The notes under the pieces were generated by a model, which saw only the letters and a program-made list of their open reading frames with translations, made no database searches and had not been told where the DNA came from. From the NCBI GenBank assembly GCA_002690705.1, contig NZFO01000010.1, positions 74,305-138,304 of the forward strand: a DNA stretch of 64,000 nucleotides, written 5' to 3'. Shown one piece after another: positions 54,600-64,000 of the stretch (the first letter of the stretch is position 1; each line of letters opens with the position of its first letter). This stretch comes from Magnetovibrio sp. GTDB taxonomy: Bacteria; Pseudomonadota; Alphaproteobacteria; Rhodospirillales; Casp-alpha2. Made by a program: the position numbers and the translations under genes.

Positions 54600-56087
54600 A
54601 TGGGACCAATTCGCGACAAACCAAAAAAAGTGGCGACAAACGGGGCGACTTCGAACGGGCGATTCGATACAAGAGATGAGGTTGATATTTCAGCGCATTC
54701 GGGAGCCAGTGTTGGTGGGGTAGAAGTGAGTGCAGATGAGCTAGCCACTCATTGGGAGAATGTATCCGCTATTATGCGAGCTGAAATCGGAGAGGCCCCA
54801 TACCAAAGTTGGTTGCGTCCAATGAGCATGCGTGGGATCGATGGGGGCGTTTTGACGATTGCCGTGCCAACACGATTTATGCGGGATTGGGCGGCAGCAC
54901 ATTACCAAGATCGGTTGACGGAGCTCTGGGGCGTTGAAAATGACTCTGTTAAAAGTATAATGATGGTCGTCCGTTCAGCTCCCCCTTTCGGTGATACGAC
55001 TGATATTCGTCAAAAGCGTGAAGCGGCTGATATTGTTCAACGACGTCGCGAGCGTGGAAATGACTTGAGCGCCCCCTTGGATGGGAGATTTACATTCGAG
55101 CAATTTGTTGTCGGTAAACCGAATGAATTTGCATATGCTGCCGCTCGACGTGTAGCGGAGGCTGATAGTGTTCCATTTAACCCATTATTCCTGTATGGAG
55201 GGGTTGGTCTAGGCAAGACCCATCTAATGCATGCGATTGCATGGCATATTTCTCAAAGCCAGCCTGAGCGCAATGTAATTTATCTCTCAGCAGAGAAATT
55301 TATGTATCGGTTCATTCAAGCGCTTCGGGAGCAAAACACGGTGGATTTCAAATCTCAATTCCGTTCCGTTGATGTTTTGATGATTGATGACGTTCAGTTT
55401 ATTGCAGGCAAAGACTCCACTCAGGAAGAATTTTTTCATACTTTTAATGCATTGGTCGACCAAGGCCGTCAGATTGTCATTTCTGCGGATAAATCCCCGT
55501 CATACCTTGAGGGTATGGAGGAGCGGTTGGTGTCGCGTCTTAATTGCGGCTTAGTAGCTGATATCCACGCGACTACATATGAGCTTCGATTAGGTATACT
55601 TCAGTCAAAAGCACATAAACTAGGTGTTGAGGTGTCAGTCAAGGTTTTAGAATTTCTTGCTCATAAAATTACTGCTAATGTTCGGGAGCTGGAAGGCGCA
55701 TTAAATCGGGTGGTGGCGCATGCCCAATTAGTTGGGCGTGATATTTCTTTGGAAACTACCCAAGATGTTCTTCGAGATTTGCTTCGCGCTAATGACAGGC
55801 GGGTGACGATTGAAGAAATTCAAAAGCAGGTCGCGTCTCATTTTAATGTTAGAATTTCTGACATGCACTCTGCGCGCCGAGCGCGATCCGTTGCGCGCCC
55901 CCGACAAGTAGCTATGTATCTTGCTAAGCAGCTAACCTCGAGGTCTTTGCCGGAAATTGGCCGTAAGTTTGGCGGTCGTGATCATACGACGGTAATGCAC
56001 GCCGTCCGCAAGGTTGAGGAGCTTCGCGAGCACGATACTGGCTTTAATGAGGATGTCGAATTGCTGCGCCGAATGCTTGAGGGATGA
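54600..56087 (+). CDS. dnaA: Chromosomal replication initiator protein DnaA
   Basis: A 495-residue initiator. After a non-conserved N-terminal stretch of about 45 residues comes domain I (WENVSAIMRAEIGEAPYQSWL), then the AAA+ domain with Walker A GGVGLGKTHLMHA and Walker B DVLMIDDVQF, and the C-terminal DNA-binding helix-turn-helix with the DnaA signature GGRDHTTVMHAVRKVEEL. It opens the origin and recruits the helicase. Start ATG 54600 follows AAGGG at some distance; a later start would remove only the poorly conserved extension. dnaN-recF-gyrB follow. Confidence 0.97.
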   Translation: MGPIRDKPKKVATNGATSNGRFDTRDEVDISAHSGASVGGVEVSADELATHWENVSAIMRAEIGEAPYQSWLRPMSMRGIDGGVLTIAVPTRFMRDWAAAHYQDRLTELWGVENDSVKSIMMVVRSAPPFGDTTDIRQKREAADIVQRRRERGNDLSAPLDGRFTFEQFVVGKPNEFAYAAARRVAEADSVPFNPLFLYGGVGLGKTHLMHAIAWHISQSQPERNVIYLSAEKFMYRFIQALREQNTVDFKSQFRSVDVLMIDDVQFIAGKDSTQEEFFHTFNALVDQGRQIVISADKSPSYLEGMEERLVSRLNCGLVADIHATTYELRLGILQSKAHKLGVEVSVKVLEFLAHKITANVRELEGALNRVVAHAQLVGRDISLETTQDVLRDLLRANDRRVTIEEIQKQVASHFNVRISDMHSARRARSVARPRQVAMYLAKQLTSRSLPEIGRKFGGRDHTTVMHAVRKVEELREHDTGFNEDVELLRRMLEG

Positions 56088-56185
56088 CGCTAAGCGGAAA
56101 GGTTAAGAAGGACGGATGCCAGGATATTACGAGGGCGCGGCGTACTCTCCTTTGCTTTTGGCTTCGAGCGAAAGAGCCAAGTAAA

Positions 56186-56222
56186 AAAAACCCTGAAAAG
56201 ATTTTGGAAAACAAGGGTTTTT
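56186..56222 (+). terminator. Terminator-like inverted repeat after dnaA
   Basis: AAAAACCCT (56186-56194) pairs with AGGGTTTTT (56214-56222) over 9 bp across a 19-nt loop and ends in T residues. It would end or attenuate the dnaA transcript ahead of the dnaN promoter at 56225. Confidence 0.6.
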
Positions 56223-56256
56223 GCTATAATGATGCATTCCCTCAACGGTGAGGGAA
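56222..56256 (+). promoter_or_regulatory. Extended -10 promoter and leader hairpin of dnaN
   Basis: TGC-TATAAT (56222-56230) is an extended -10 element; TTGGAA (56204-56209) is a poor -35 at 15 bp. Transcription would begin near 56237, exactly where a perfect 8-bp stem starts: TTCCCTCA (56237-56244) with TGAGGGAA (56249-56256), loop ACGG. A 5'-terminal hairpin would stabilise the dnaN mRNA. Confidence 0.5.
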
Positions 56257-56341
56257 GTGCGGGTTTTATTCAGCATTACTGGACGTAGTCTGAATCTTCG
56301 AGTTTTCAAAAAAGGTGACCTTAAACATATGAAATTTCGAC

Positions 56342-57454
56342 ATGAAACTTATTATTGAGCGTACTGATTTTTTGAAATCGTTGGGCCATGTCCAAAGCGT
56401 GGTAGAGCGGCGTAATACCATCCCGATTCTGTCCAACGTTAAAATTGATGCTGGTGATGGGGCGGTAAAGCTAAACGCAACAGATATGGATTTGGATATA
56501 GTTGATTCAACTACTGCAAAAGTCTCGACACCCGGCGCCATAACCGTCTCTGCGCATACACTTTACGATATTGTCCGCAAGCTCCCTGACGGAGCGCAAA
56601 TTGACCTTGATGCAGCTGGCGGGGAGCTAATACTAACAGCTGGACGGTCACGTTTTACTTTGCAATGTTTGCCCACGGATGAATTTCCCGTTCTCTCTGG
56701 TGGAGAGTTACCCCATACGTTTCCACTTGGGGCTGTTGAATTGCGGAAACTGATTGATCGATCGAAGTTTGCTATTTCGACCGAAGAAACCCGCTATTAT
56801 TTAAACGGGATTTATTTGCACAAAGCGGAACGTAATAGCACTGTATTTTTGCGAGCAGTTGCAACTGATGGACATCGCTTGGCGAGTGTTGAGGTGCCAT
56901 TGCCGCCGGGGGCGGGGAAAATTCCGGGGATAATCGTGCCCCGAAAAGCAGTGATAGAGTTACGTAAGCTAATTGATGAATCTGCGGATGACGTCCAGGT
57001 GTCGCTGTCGGACTCTAAAATCCGCTTTGCTTTCGATAACGCGATACTTACATCTAAACTCATTGATGGCACCTTCCCCGATTATGAACGGGTTATCCCG
57101 TCGGGGAATGACAAAACCATGCAGGTTGAGTGTAAGACCTTTTCTGAGGCAGTGGATCGAGTTTCCGCGATTTCTAATGAAAAGTCTAAAGCTGTTAAAC
57201 TAGTTTTGATGAACGGGTTATTGGTGCTGTCTGCATCTAGTCCAGAGCACGGTACTGCTACCGAGGAGGTTGAAGTCTCATATCAAGGGGAAAAGATTGA
57301 GATTGGTTTTAACTCTGCATATTTATTGGATATAACTCGGCAAATCGAAGGGGAGATGGCGCGGTTCTCAATGGCTGACTCTTCGTCGCCAACCGTCATG
57401 AGAGAAATTGATGATGATAATGCGCTTTACGTACTGATGCCGATGCGCGTGTAG
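56342..57454 (+). CDS. dnaN: DNA polymerase III subunit beta (sliding clamp)
   Basis: A 370-residue clamp of normal length with three similar domains and conserved SVVERRNTIPILSNVKI, TDMDLDI, EETRYYLNGIYLH, ATDGHRLA and the C-terminal YVLMPMRV. It encircles DNA and tethers polymerase III. ATG 56342 has no ribosome site at normal distance; AAGGTG at 56311-56317 instead suits a nine-codon frame starting at 56329 that overlaps the dnaN start, so translation may be coupled to that mini-ORF. Confidence 0.96.
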   Translation: MKLIIERTDFLKSLGHVQSVVERRNTIPILSNVKIDAGDGAVKLNATDMDLDIVDSTTAKVSTPGAITVSAHTLYDIVRKLPDGAQIDLDAAGGELILTAGRSRFTLQCLPTDEFPVLSGGELPHTFPLGAVELRKLIDRSKFAISTEETRYYLNGIYLHKAERNSTVFLRAVATDGHRLASVEVPLPPGAGKIPGIIVPRKAVIELRKLIDESADDVQVSLSDSKIRFAFDNAILTSKLIDGTFPDYERVIPSGNDKTMQVECKTFSEAVDRVSAISNEKSKAVKLVLMNGLLVLSASSPEHGTATEEVEVSYQGEKIEIGFNSAYLLDITRQIEGEMARFSMADSSSPTVMREIDDDNALYVLMPMRV

Positions 57455-57499
57455 TATGCCAATTATAACTAAGCTGAGGCAGGGAGATCTATACTGTTC

Positions 57500-58717
57500 G
57501 TGAACAGAGGAGACGGAGGTTCCAAACGGACTCATGTTGAAATGAACTCTCTTAATGGCGGTCACTTTTCTGTCCGCAGGCTGACGTTGAGGGACTTTCG
57601 TAATTACCAATCTCTGCGGGTTGAGCTTTTGCCCGGCATATCGGTTCTTATAGGAGCTAATGGAGCGGGTAAGACTAATCTTTTGGAGGCGGTTTCTATG
57701 CTGGCGCCGGGACGGGGATTAAGGCGGGCAAAGCTTGGGGATATGAGTCGACAGACAGTCGCTAATAATGTTCCGTCCCGGGGATGGGCTGTTGCGGCAA
57801 GAGTTGATACGCCAGCTGGTGTTCGCGACATTGGCACAGGCTTTTGCGGAGTAGATGGTGAGAATGTTTCTGGTGGACGTCGCACGGTTCGGATAGATGG
57901 TGAAACCATGCGTGGTCAAGCAGCCCTATCTTCAGCCATTAATGTCCACTGGTTGACGCCTCAGATGGACCAGTTATTTCAGGAGGGGTCTTCGGCGCGC
58001 AGGCGATTTTTAGACCGTATGGTATTCGGTTGGGACCCCGCTCATGCTGGACGAGTATTGTCATACGAACGGGCTATGCGTGAACGTATGAAATTATTAC
58101 GGAGTTCCCACCAACCTGATGTAGCATGGCTATCAGCGCTAGAGGAAACTATGGTGTCTAAGGGTATAGCTGTCACAGCGGCTCGTATAGACGTAGTGGG
58201 TCGGATTGCATCAGCTGCGGTTGACGGTTGGGGACCGTTTCCCGGCGCTAGAGTCTCACTGGACGGTGATTTGGAGAATTGGTTAATGGATGGGCCAGCT
58301 TTGAAAGCTGAGGAGAATTTTCGTGCTACGCTCGTGACTGCGCGGCGTGAAGATGCTCGAATAGGCCGCACTAGCGCGGGACCCCACCGGACAGACCTTT
58401 TGGTCCAACATCGGCCGAAAGGTCAAGATGCCGCGCGGTGCTCCACTGGTGAACAAAAGGCGTTGCTCATAGGCTTGGTTTTGGCCGACGCGCGAACTCG
58501 CGCGGCGGAGTCAGGGTGCCAACCCATACTCTTAATGGACGAAGTAGCGGCGCATTTAGACGAAGCGCGTCGCGCAGCTTTGTTTGAGGCTTTAGAGGTT
58601 GCGTCTGGTCAGGTCTGGTTGACCGGCACAGATCGTGCGCTTTTTGCTCCCTTAGAGGATAGAGCAAATTTTTTTACGGTAAAGGATGAGATAATTGTTC
58701 CAGATTGCGATAATTGA
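57500..58717 (+). CDS. recF: DNA replication and repair protein RecF
   Basis: A protein of about 405 residues from GTG 57500 (or 391 from ATG 57542). It is an SMC-like ATPase with LRDFRNYQSLRVEL, Walker A GANGAGKTNLLEA, the signature STGEQKALLIGLVLADAR and Walker B LLMDEVAAHLD. It loads RecA at single-strand gaps together with RecO and RecR. GGGAGA lies in front of the GTG at a longish distance. It sits 45 bp after dnaN and 24 bp before gyrB. Confidence 0.94.
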   Translation: MNRGDGGSKRTHVEMNSLNGGHFSVRRLTLRDFRNYQSLRVELLPGISVLIGANGAGKTNLLEAVSMLAPGRGLRRAKLGDMSRQTVANNVPSRGWAVAARVDTPAGVRDIGTGFCGVDGENVSGGRRTVRIDGETMRGQAALSSAINVHWLTPQMDQLFQEGSSARRRFLDRMVFGWDPAHAGRVLSYERAMRERMKLLRSSHQPDVAWLSALEETMVSKGIAVTAARIDVVGRIASAAVDGWGPFPGARVSLDGDLENWLMDGPALKAEENFRATLVTARREDARIGRTSAGPHRTDLLVQHRPKGQDAARCSTGEQKALLIGLVLADARTRAAESGCQPILLMDEVAAHLDEARRAALFEALEVASGQVWLTGTDRALFAPLEDRANFFTVKDEIIVPDCDN

Positions 58718-58720
58718 TAA

Positions 58721-61207
<2,487 letters not shown>

Positions 61208-61408
61208 TAACAAAATTACCTAGCTTGCGCGGTTTGAAGTGTATCTAGAAGAATACACGACAGTCTTTAAAAAATTTTATACGTATTGATACGCTATTCA
61301 TTTATATTTTTTCAATATATTCCAATATTTTTGGTTCGTTAAAAATTTAACATCAGCCGCCAAAAATAGCTGGATATCAAAAATAGAAAAAGCTCTTTAT
61401 TTCAGCTG

Positions 61409-61423
61409 TTAACTTCATGCTAA
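61409..61423. promoter_or_regulatory. CtrA-like site before the penicillin-binding protein gene
   Basis: TTAA-N7-CTAA (61409-61423) differs by one base from the full CtrA site TTAA-N7-TTAA. It lies 44 bp before the ATG of the penicillin-binding protein in an AT-rich spacer, where such sequences arise by chance. A perfect inverted repeat GTTAAA-AA-TTTAAC (61338-61351) lies further upstream. Confidence 0.25.
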
Positions 61424-61466
61424 CTGTCACTGGGGCATAACCAAGGTTGTGAGAAAAGAGAATTAA

Positions 61467-63380
61467 ATGAGCGGGTTATTTTCTTTACAATTGGTGTGGT
61501 CAGCGATTAAGGCTGCGGCAACTTTTGGTGTGTGGGTCACAATTTTCCTCGTCTGTATTTTTGGTTGGTTTGCTTTAGATCTCCCTGACGCAGATCAAGC
61601 ATTTCAGGCTACCCGTCGCCCTACTGTGACTATTTTGGCCTCTGATGGATCAGTTTTTGCCACCCGTGGAGACCTTTATGGATTACCGTTCCACCTTAGG
61701 GACCTGCCTGTTGCTCTGCCAAACGCCGTTATTTCAACTGAGGACCGCCGTTTTAGATCTCATTTTGGAATAGACCCGTTCGGGATTGTGCGTGCCGCTT
61801 GGGCTAATATCAAAGCCGGGAGAATCGTCCAAGGTGGGAGTACGTTAACCCAGCAAGCGGCAAAGAATTTATTTCTCACTCCCGAGCAATCCTATAAGAG
61901 AAAAATTCAAGAGATTATTTTGGCATTCTGGATGGAGCGAAAGTTTACAAAAGATCAAATTTTGACGATCTACTTAAACCGCGTTTATTTTGGAGCCGGC
62001 ACTTATGGCGTCGATGCAGCGGCGCGCCGGTACTTTGGCAAGAGCATTACGGAGGTTACAACTTATGAGGCCGCTCTTCTGGCTGGTTTACTGAAAGCAC
62101 CTAGCCGTTATAACCCAATAGCAAGTCCGATTGCTGCTGCTAAACGCACCCGGCAAGTCCTGTTGAATATGGTGGCTGCTGGGTACCTAACTGATGCCGA
62201 GGTTAACGCGATAATTCGTCGACCTATAAGACGTTATCGCCCACCAGCGGTAAACGGCCGCTATTTTGCTGATTGGGTTTTACAGCGTCTCGGTGATTAT
62301 GTAACCGTTGGAAAGCACGATCTAGTTGTACGAACAACCTTAGACCCCGGCTTACAAAGGGTCGCTGAGAGATATCTCTCGGGGGGTTTGTCAAATTCGG
62401 GTAAAATCGTTAAAGCCGGGCAGGGTGCTCTAGTTACTATGACGAGGGATGGTGCGGTTCAAGCATTGGTTGGAGGGCGTAGTCATGCCGAGAGTCCGTT
62501 TAACCGGGCGACGCAAGCAACGCGTCAGCCAGGCTCTGCATTTAAGCCTTTTGTCTATTTGGCGGCTCTTGAGGCTGGATACAAGCCCTCTAGCCCGGTC
62601 GATGACTTGCCCATTGAAATTGATGGCTGGAAACCACGAAACTTCAATGGGAGGTATAGAGGCCGTATATCACTTAGTGAAGCGCTCGCAATATCATCCA
62701 ATGCAGCCGCGGCACGAATCGGTCAGGAAATTGGCTTTGGTAAGATCGCATCTGTTGCCGCGCGTCTCGGTGTTCCAGGCAATATTTCACCCAGGCCAAG
62801 CCTTACCTTGGGTACGCACGATATGAGTTTAATTGACCTAACCGCGGCCTATGCACCTTTCGCTAATGGTGGGACTGCAGCTTGGCCTTTTGGTATTTTG
62901 CAAATTGAAAATGACAGAGGTGTAGTCCTTTTCAATAGGGTTGGCTCTGGTCTCGGACGGGTTGTAGACGCAGAAGATGCCGCGTCCATGAGCCACATGC
63001 TGTCGGGTGTGATAAAAAATGGCACGGGTCGGGCTGCAGCTTTGGCTCGGCCGGCGGCGGGTAAGACTGGCACTAGTCAAAACCATCGTGATGCTTGGTT
63101 TATTGGCTATACGGCTGATTTAATCACAGGCGTGTGGGTTGGAAATGACAATGGCGCGCCAATGGAAAAGGTTACGGGTGGCGGTTTGCCGGCCCACATA
63201 TGGCGCAATTTTATGTCAGATGCACATGCTGGCATGCGCGCAAGAGAACTTGCGGGAATTGATGGAGCAAGGCCTATTCGGCTCAGAAATTCTGCTCACA
63301 CTCAAAAAAAACCATTGGCGAAGAGGGATGAAAATGATTTTGTGGAACAGTTTTTAGGGTTCTTGTCGAGTCTAAATTAA
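61467..63380 (+). CDS. Class A penicillin-binding protein (PBP1A family)
   Basis: A 637-residue bifunctional peptidoglycan synthase. A membrane anchor (about residues 12-37) is followed by the GT51 glycosyltransferase domain with catalytic STEDRRFRSHFG, QGGSTLTQQAAKNLFL and RKIQEIILAFWMERKFTK, then the transpeptidase domain with SAFK (in QPGSAFKPFVY), SSN and KTGTSQN. It polymerises glycan strands and cross-links peptides in the periplasm. It is shorter than classic PBP1A (about 800 residues), which fits alphaproteobacterial PBP1A/1C-like members. It stands alone after gyrB. Confidence 0.93.
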   Translation: MSGLFSLQLVWSAIKAAATFGVWVTIFLVCIFGWFALDLPDADQAFQATRRPTVTILASDGSVFATRGDLYGLPFHLRDLPVALPNAVISTEDRRFRSHFGIDPFGIVRAAWANIKAGRIVQGGSTLTQQAAKNLFLTPEQSYKRKIQEIILAFWMERKFTKDQILTIYLNRVYFGAGTYGVDAAARRYFGKSITEVTTYEAALLAGLLKAPSRYNPIASPIAAAKRTRQVLLNMVAAGYLTDAEVNAIIRRPIRRYRPPAVNGRYFADWVLQRLGDYVTVGKHDLVVRTTLDPGLQRVAERYLSGGLSNSGKIVKAGQGALVTMTRDGAVQALVGGRSHAESPFNRATQATRQPGSAFKPFVYLAALEAGYKPSSPVDDLPIEIDGWKPRNFNGRYRGRISLSEALAISSNAAAARIGQEIGFGKIASVAARLGVPGNISPRPSLTLGTHDMSLIDLTAAYAPFANGGTAAWPFGILQIENDRGVVLFNRVGSGLGRVVDAEDAASMSHMLSGVIKNGTGRAAALARPAAGKTGTSQNHRDAWFIGYTADLITGVWVGNDNGAPMEKVTGGGLPAHIWRNFMSDAHAGMRARELAGIDGARPIRLRNSAHTQKKPLAKRDENDFVEQFLGFLSSLN

Positions 63381-63509
63381 TGCTTCACTTTTTAAAATGC
63401 CCGGATGAACAAAACTTAATTCGTTAGACTTTGCCCCGCTGCGAAGATGGTACTGAAAAATTCTTGAGTAATTTAAATATTCTCAGAAATTCAGAAATTG
63501 GGAATGTCA

Positions 63510-64000
63510 TTACTCTGTCTCGCTAAGTTTCTTGATAGTAGCAGTGGTACTTTGCCCGTCTATTAATTTAGCTAGTTTAACTTGACCACCCCAACTTTCC
63601 ACATCTTTACCACCAACCACATCTTCCTTTGCGTAGTCAGCTCCCTTTATTAATACATCTGGTTTTAACGCCTTAATTAGTTCCAACGGAGTGTCTTCTT
63701 CGAACACAACAATCAAATCGACATAGGATAATGAAGCCAAAACTGTTGCCCGAGCCTCCTCGTTCTGTATTGGGCGTTTCGGTCCCTTGAGGAAGGCTGT
63801 TGAGGCGTCGGAGTTTAAGGCGACGATGAGTTTGTCAGCCGCCTTTTTGGCTTGGTCCAGGAGTGATATGTGTCCGGGGTGTAATAAATCGAAGCAACCA
63901 TTGGTGAAGCTAATCCTTTGATCCTGCCGCCGCCAAATCGCGACACGGTCCAATGCCTCGGCGTGCGTCACGACCTTGGCCTTCACTTTGGAAATATTAT
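63510..64000 (-). CDS. D-glycero-beta-D-manno-heptose-1-phosphate adenylyltransferase domain (HldE/RfaE2), partial at the edge
   Basis: The frame is open to the last base of the window on the minus strand. From GTG 63986 it encodes 158 residues of a cytidylyltransferase-like fold: FTNGCFDLLHPGHISLLDQA (nucleotide site) and KGADYAKEDVVGG. It adenylates heptose 1-phosphate to make ADP-heptose precursor for LPS. The region may be a stand-alone adenylyltransferase from that GTG, or the C-terminal half of bifunctional HldE whose kinase half lies outside the window; the open upstream frame favours the second view. Confidence 0.85.
   Translation of the reverse strand, partial: NISKVKAKVVTHAEALDRVAIWRRQDQRISFTNGCFDLLHPGHISLLDQAKKAADKLIVALNSDASTAFLKGPKRPIQNEEARATVLASLSYVDLIVVFEEDTPLELIKALKPDVLIKGADYAKEDVVGGKDVESWGGQVKLAKLIDGQSTTATIKKLSETE

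Overview
The window reads as an ordinary chromosomal stretch from a free-living, Gram-negative alphaproteobacterium, most like the Rhodospirillales and their marine relatives. The evidence is gene order and gene content. The blocks miaB-phoH-ybeY-corC-lnt, rimP-nusA-ylxR-infB-rbfA-truB-rpsO-pnp, dut-coaBC-ubiB-ubiE/mutM and rpsT-dnaA-dnaN-recF-gyrB are typical of the class. MucR and Irr regulators are present, as is a perfect Irr-box palindrome. Genes are dense, often overlap by a few bases and look intact. I found no rRNA, tRNA, CRISPR array, insertion sequence or prophage. The species cannot be named from this sequence.

Layout. 1-6.8 kb (+): envelope genes (a cut-off heptosyltransferase, an AmpG-type permease, murJ), then trpS, an Nfu-type Fe-S carrier and a Bax-like glucosaminidase. 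6.9-9.1 kb: a polysaccharide deacetylase (-), tsaB (+) and a TusA-like protein (-). 9.3-18.1 kb (+): mucR-like, fur-like, miaB, phoH, ybeY, corC, lnt, metK, trmB. 18.2-27.8 kb (+): the translation/RNA operon rimP to pnp, bounded by two clear intrinsic terminators. 27.9-30.7 kb: fabA-fabB-fabI. 30.8-33.9 kb: irr, then an Irr-box promoter driving rubrerythrin, a GlpC-like Fe-S protein and a DUF3501 protein. 33.9-43.1 kb: a UDP-glucuronate decarboxylase-like gene and a cobalamin cluster (cobT divergent from cobS-phosphatase-cobU-cobW-cobN). 43.5-48 kb: sparse genes (SH3 protein, D-2-hydroxyacid dehydrogenase, nitroreductase, DsrE-like, MoeB/ThiF-like) separated by long leaders. 48-53.6 kb: dut, coaBC, ubiB, ubiE (-), mutM (+) and a small exported protein. 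53.7-64 kb: rpsT, dnaA, dnaN, recF, gyrB, a class A penicillin-binding protein and, at the edge, the heptose-1-phosphate adenylyltransferase domain.

How the genes work together. Most are housekeeping: replication start (dnaA/dnaN/recF/gyrB), translation and RNA turnover, unsaturated fatty-acid synthesis, peptidoglycan and LPS supply, and late aerobic cobalamin assembly. The most distinctive unit is 30.77-33.91 kb. There the iron/haem regulator Irr sits beside a promoter carrying a perfect Irr-type operator, followed by a peroxide-scavenging rubrerythrin, a CCG-domain Fe-S protein and DUF3501. I read it as an iron-controlled peroxide or redox module whose last two members lack a known job. Other points of interest are a long structured leader with a six-codon ORF before the nitroreductase, a Ros/MucR protein lacking zinc ligands, an operator-like palindrome inside a candidate dnaA promoter, and mutually exclusive hairpins before the Bax-like gene.
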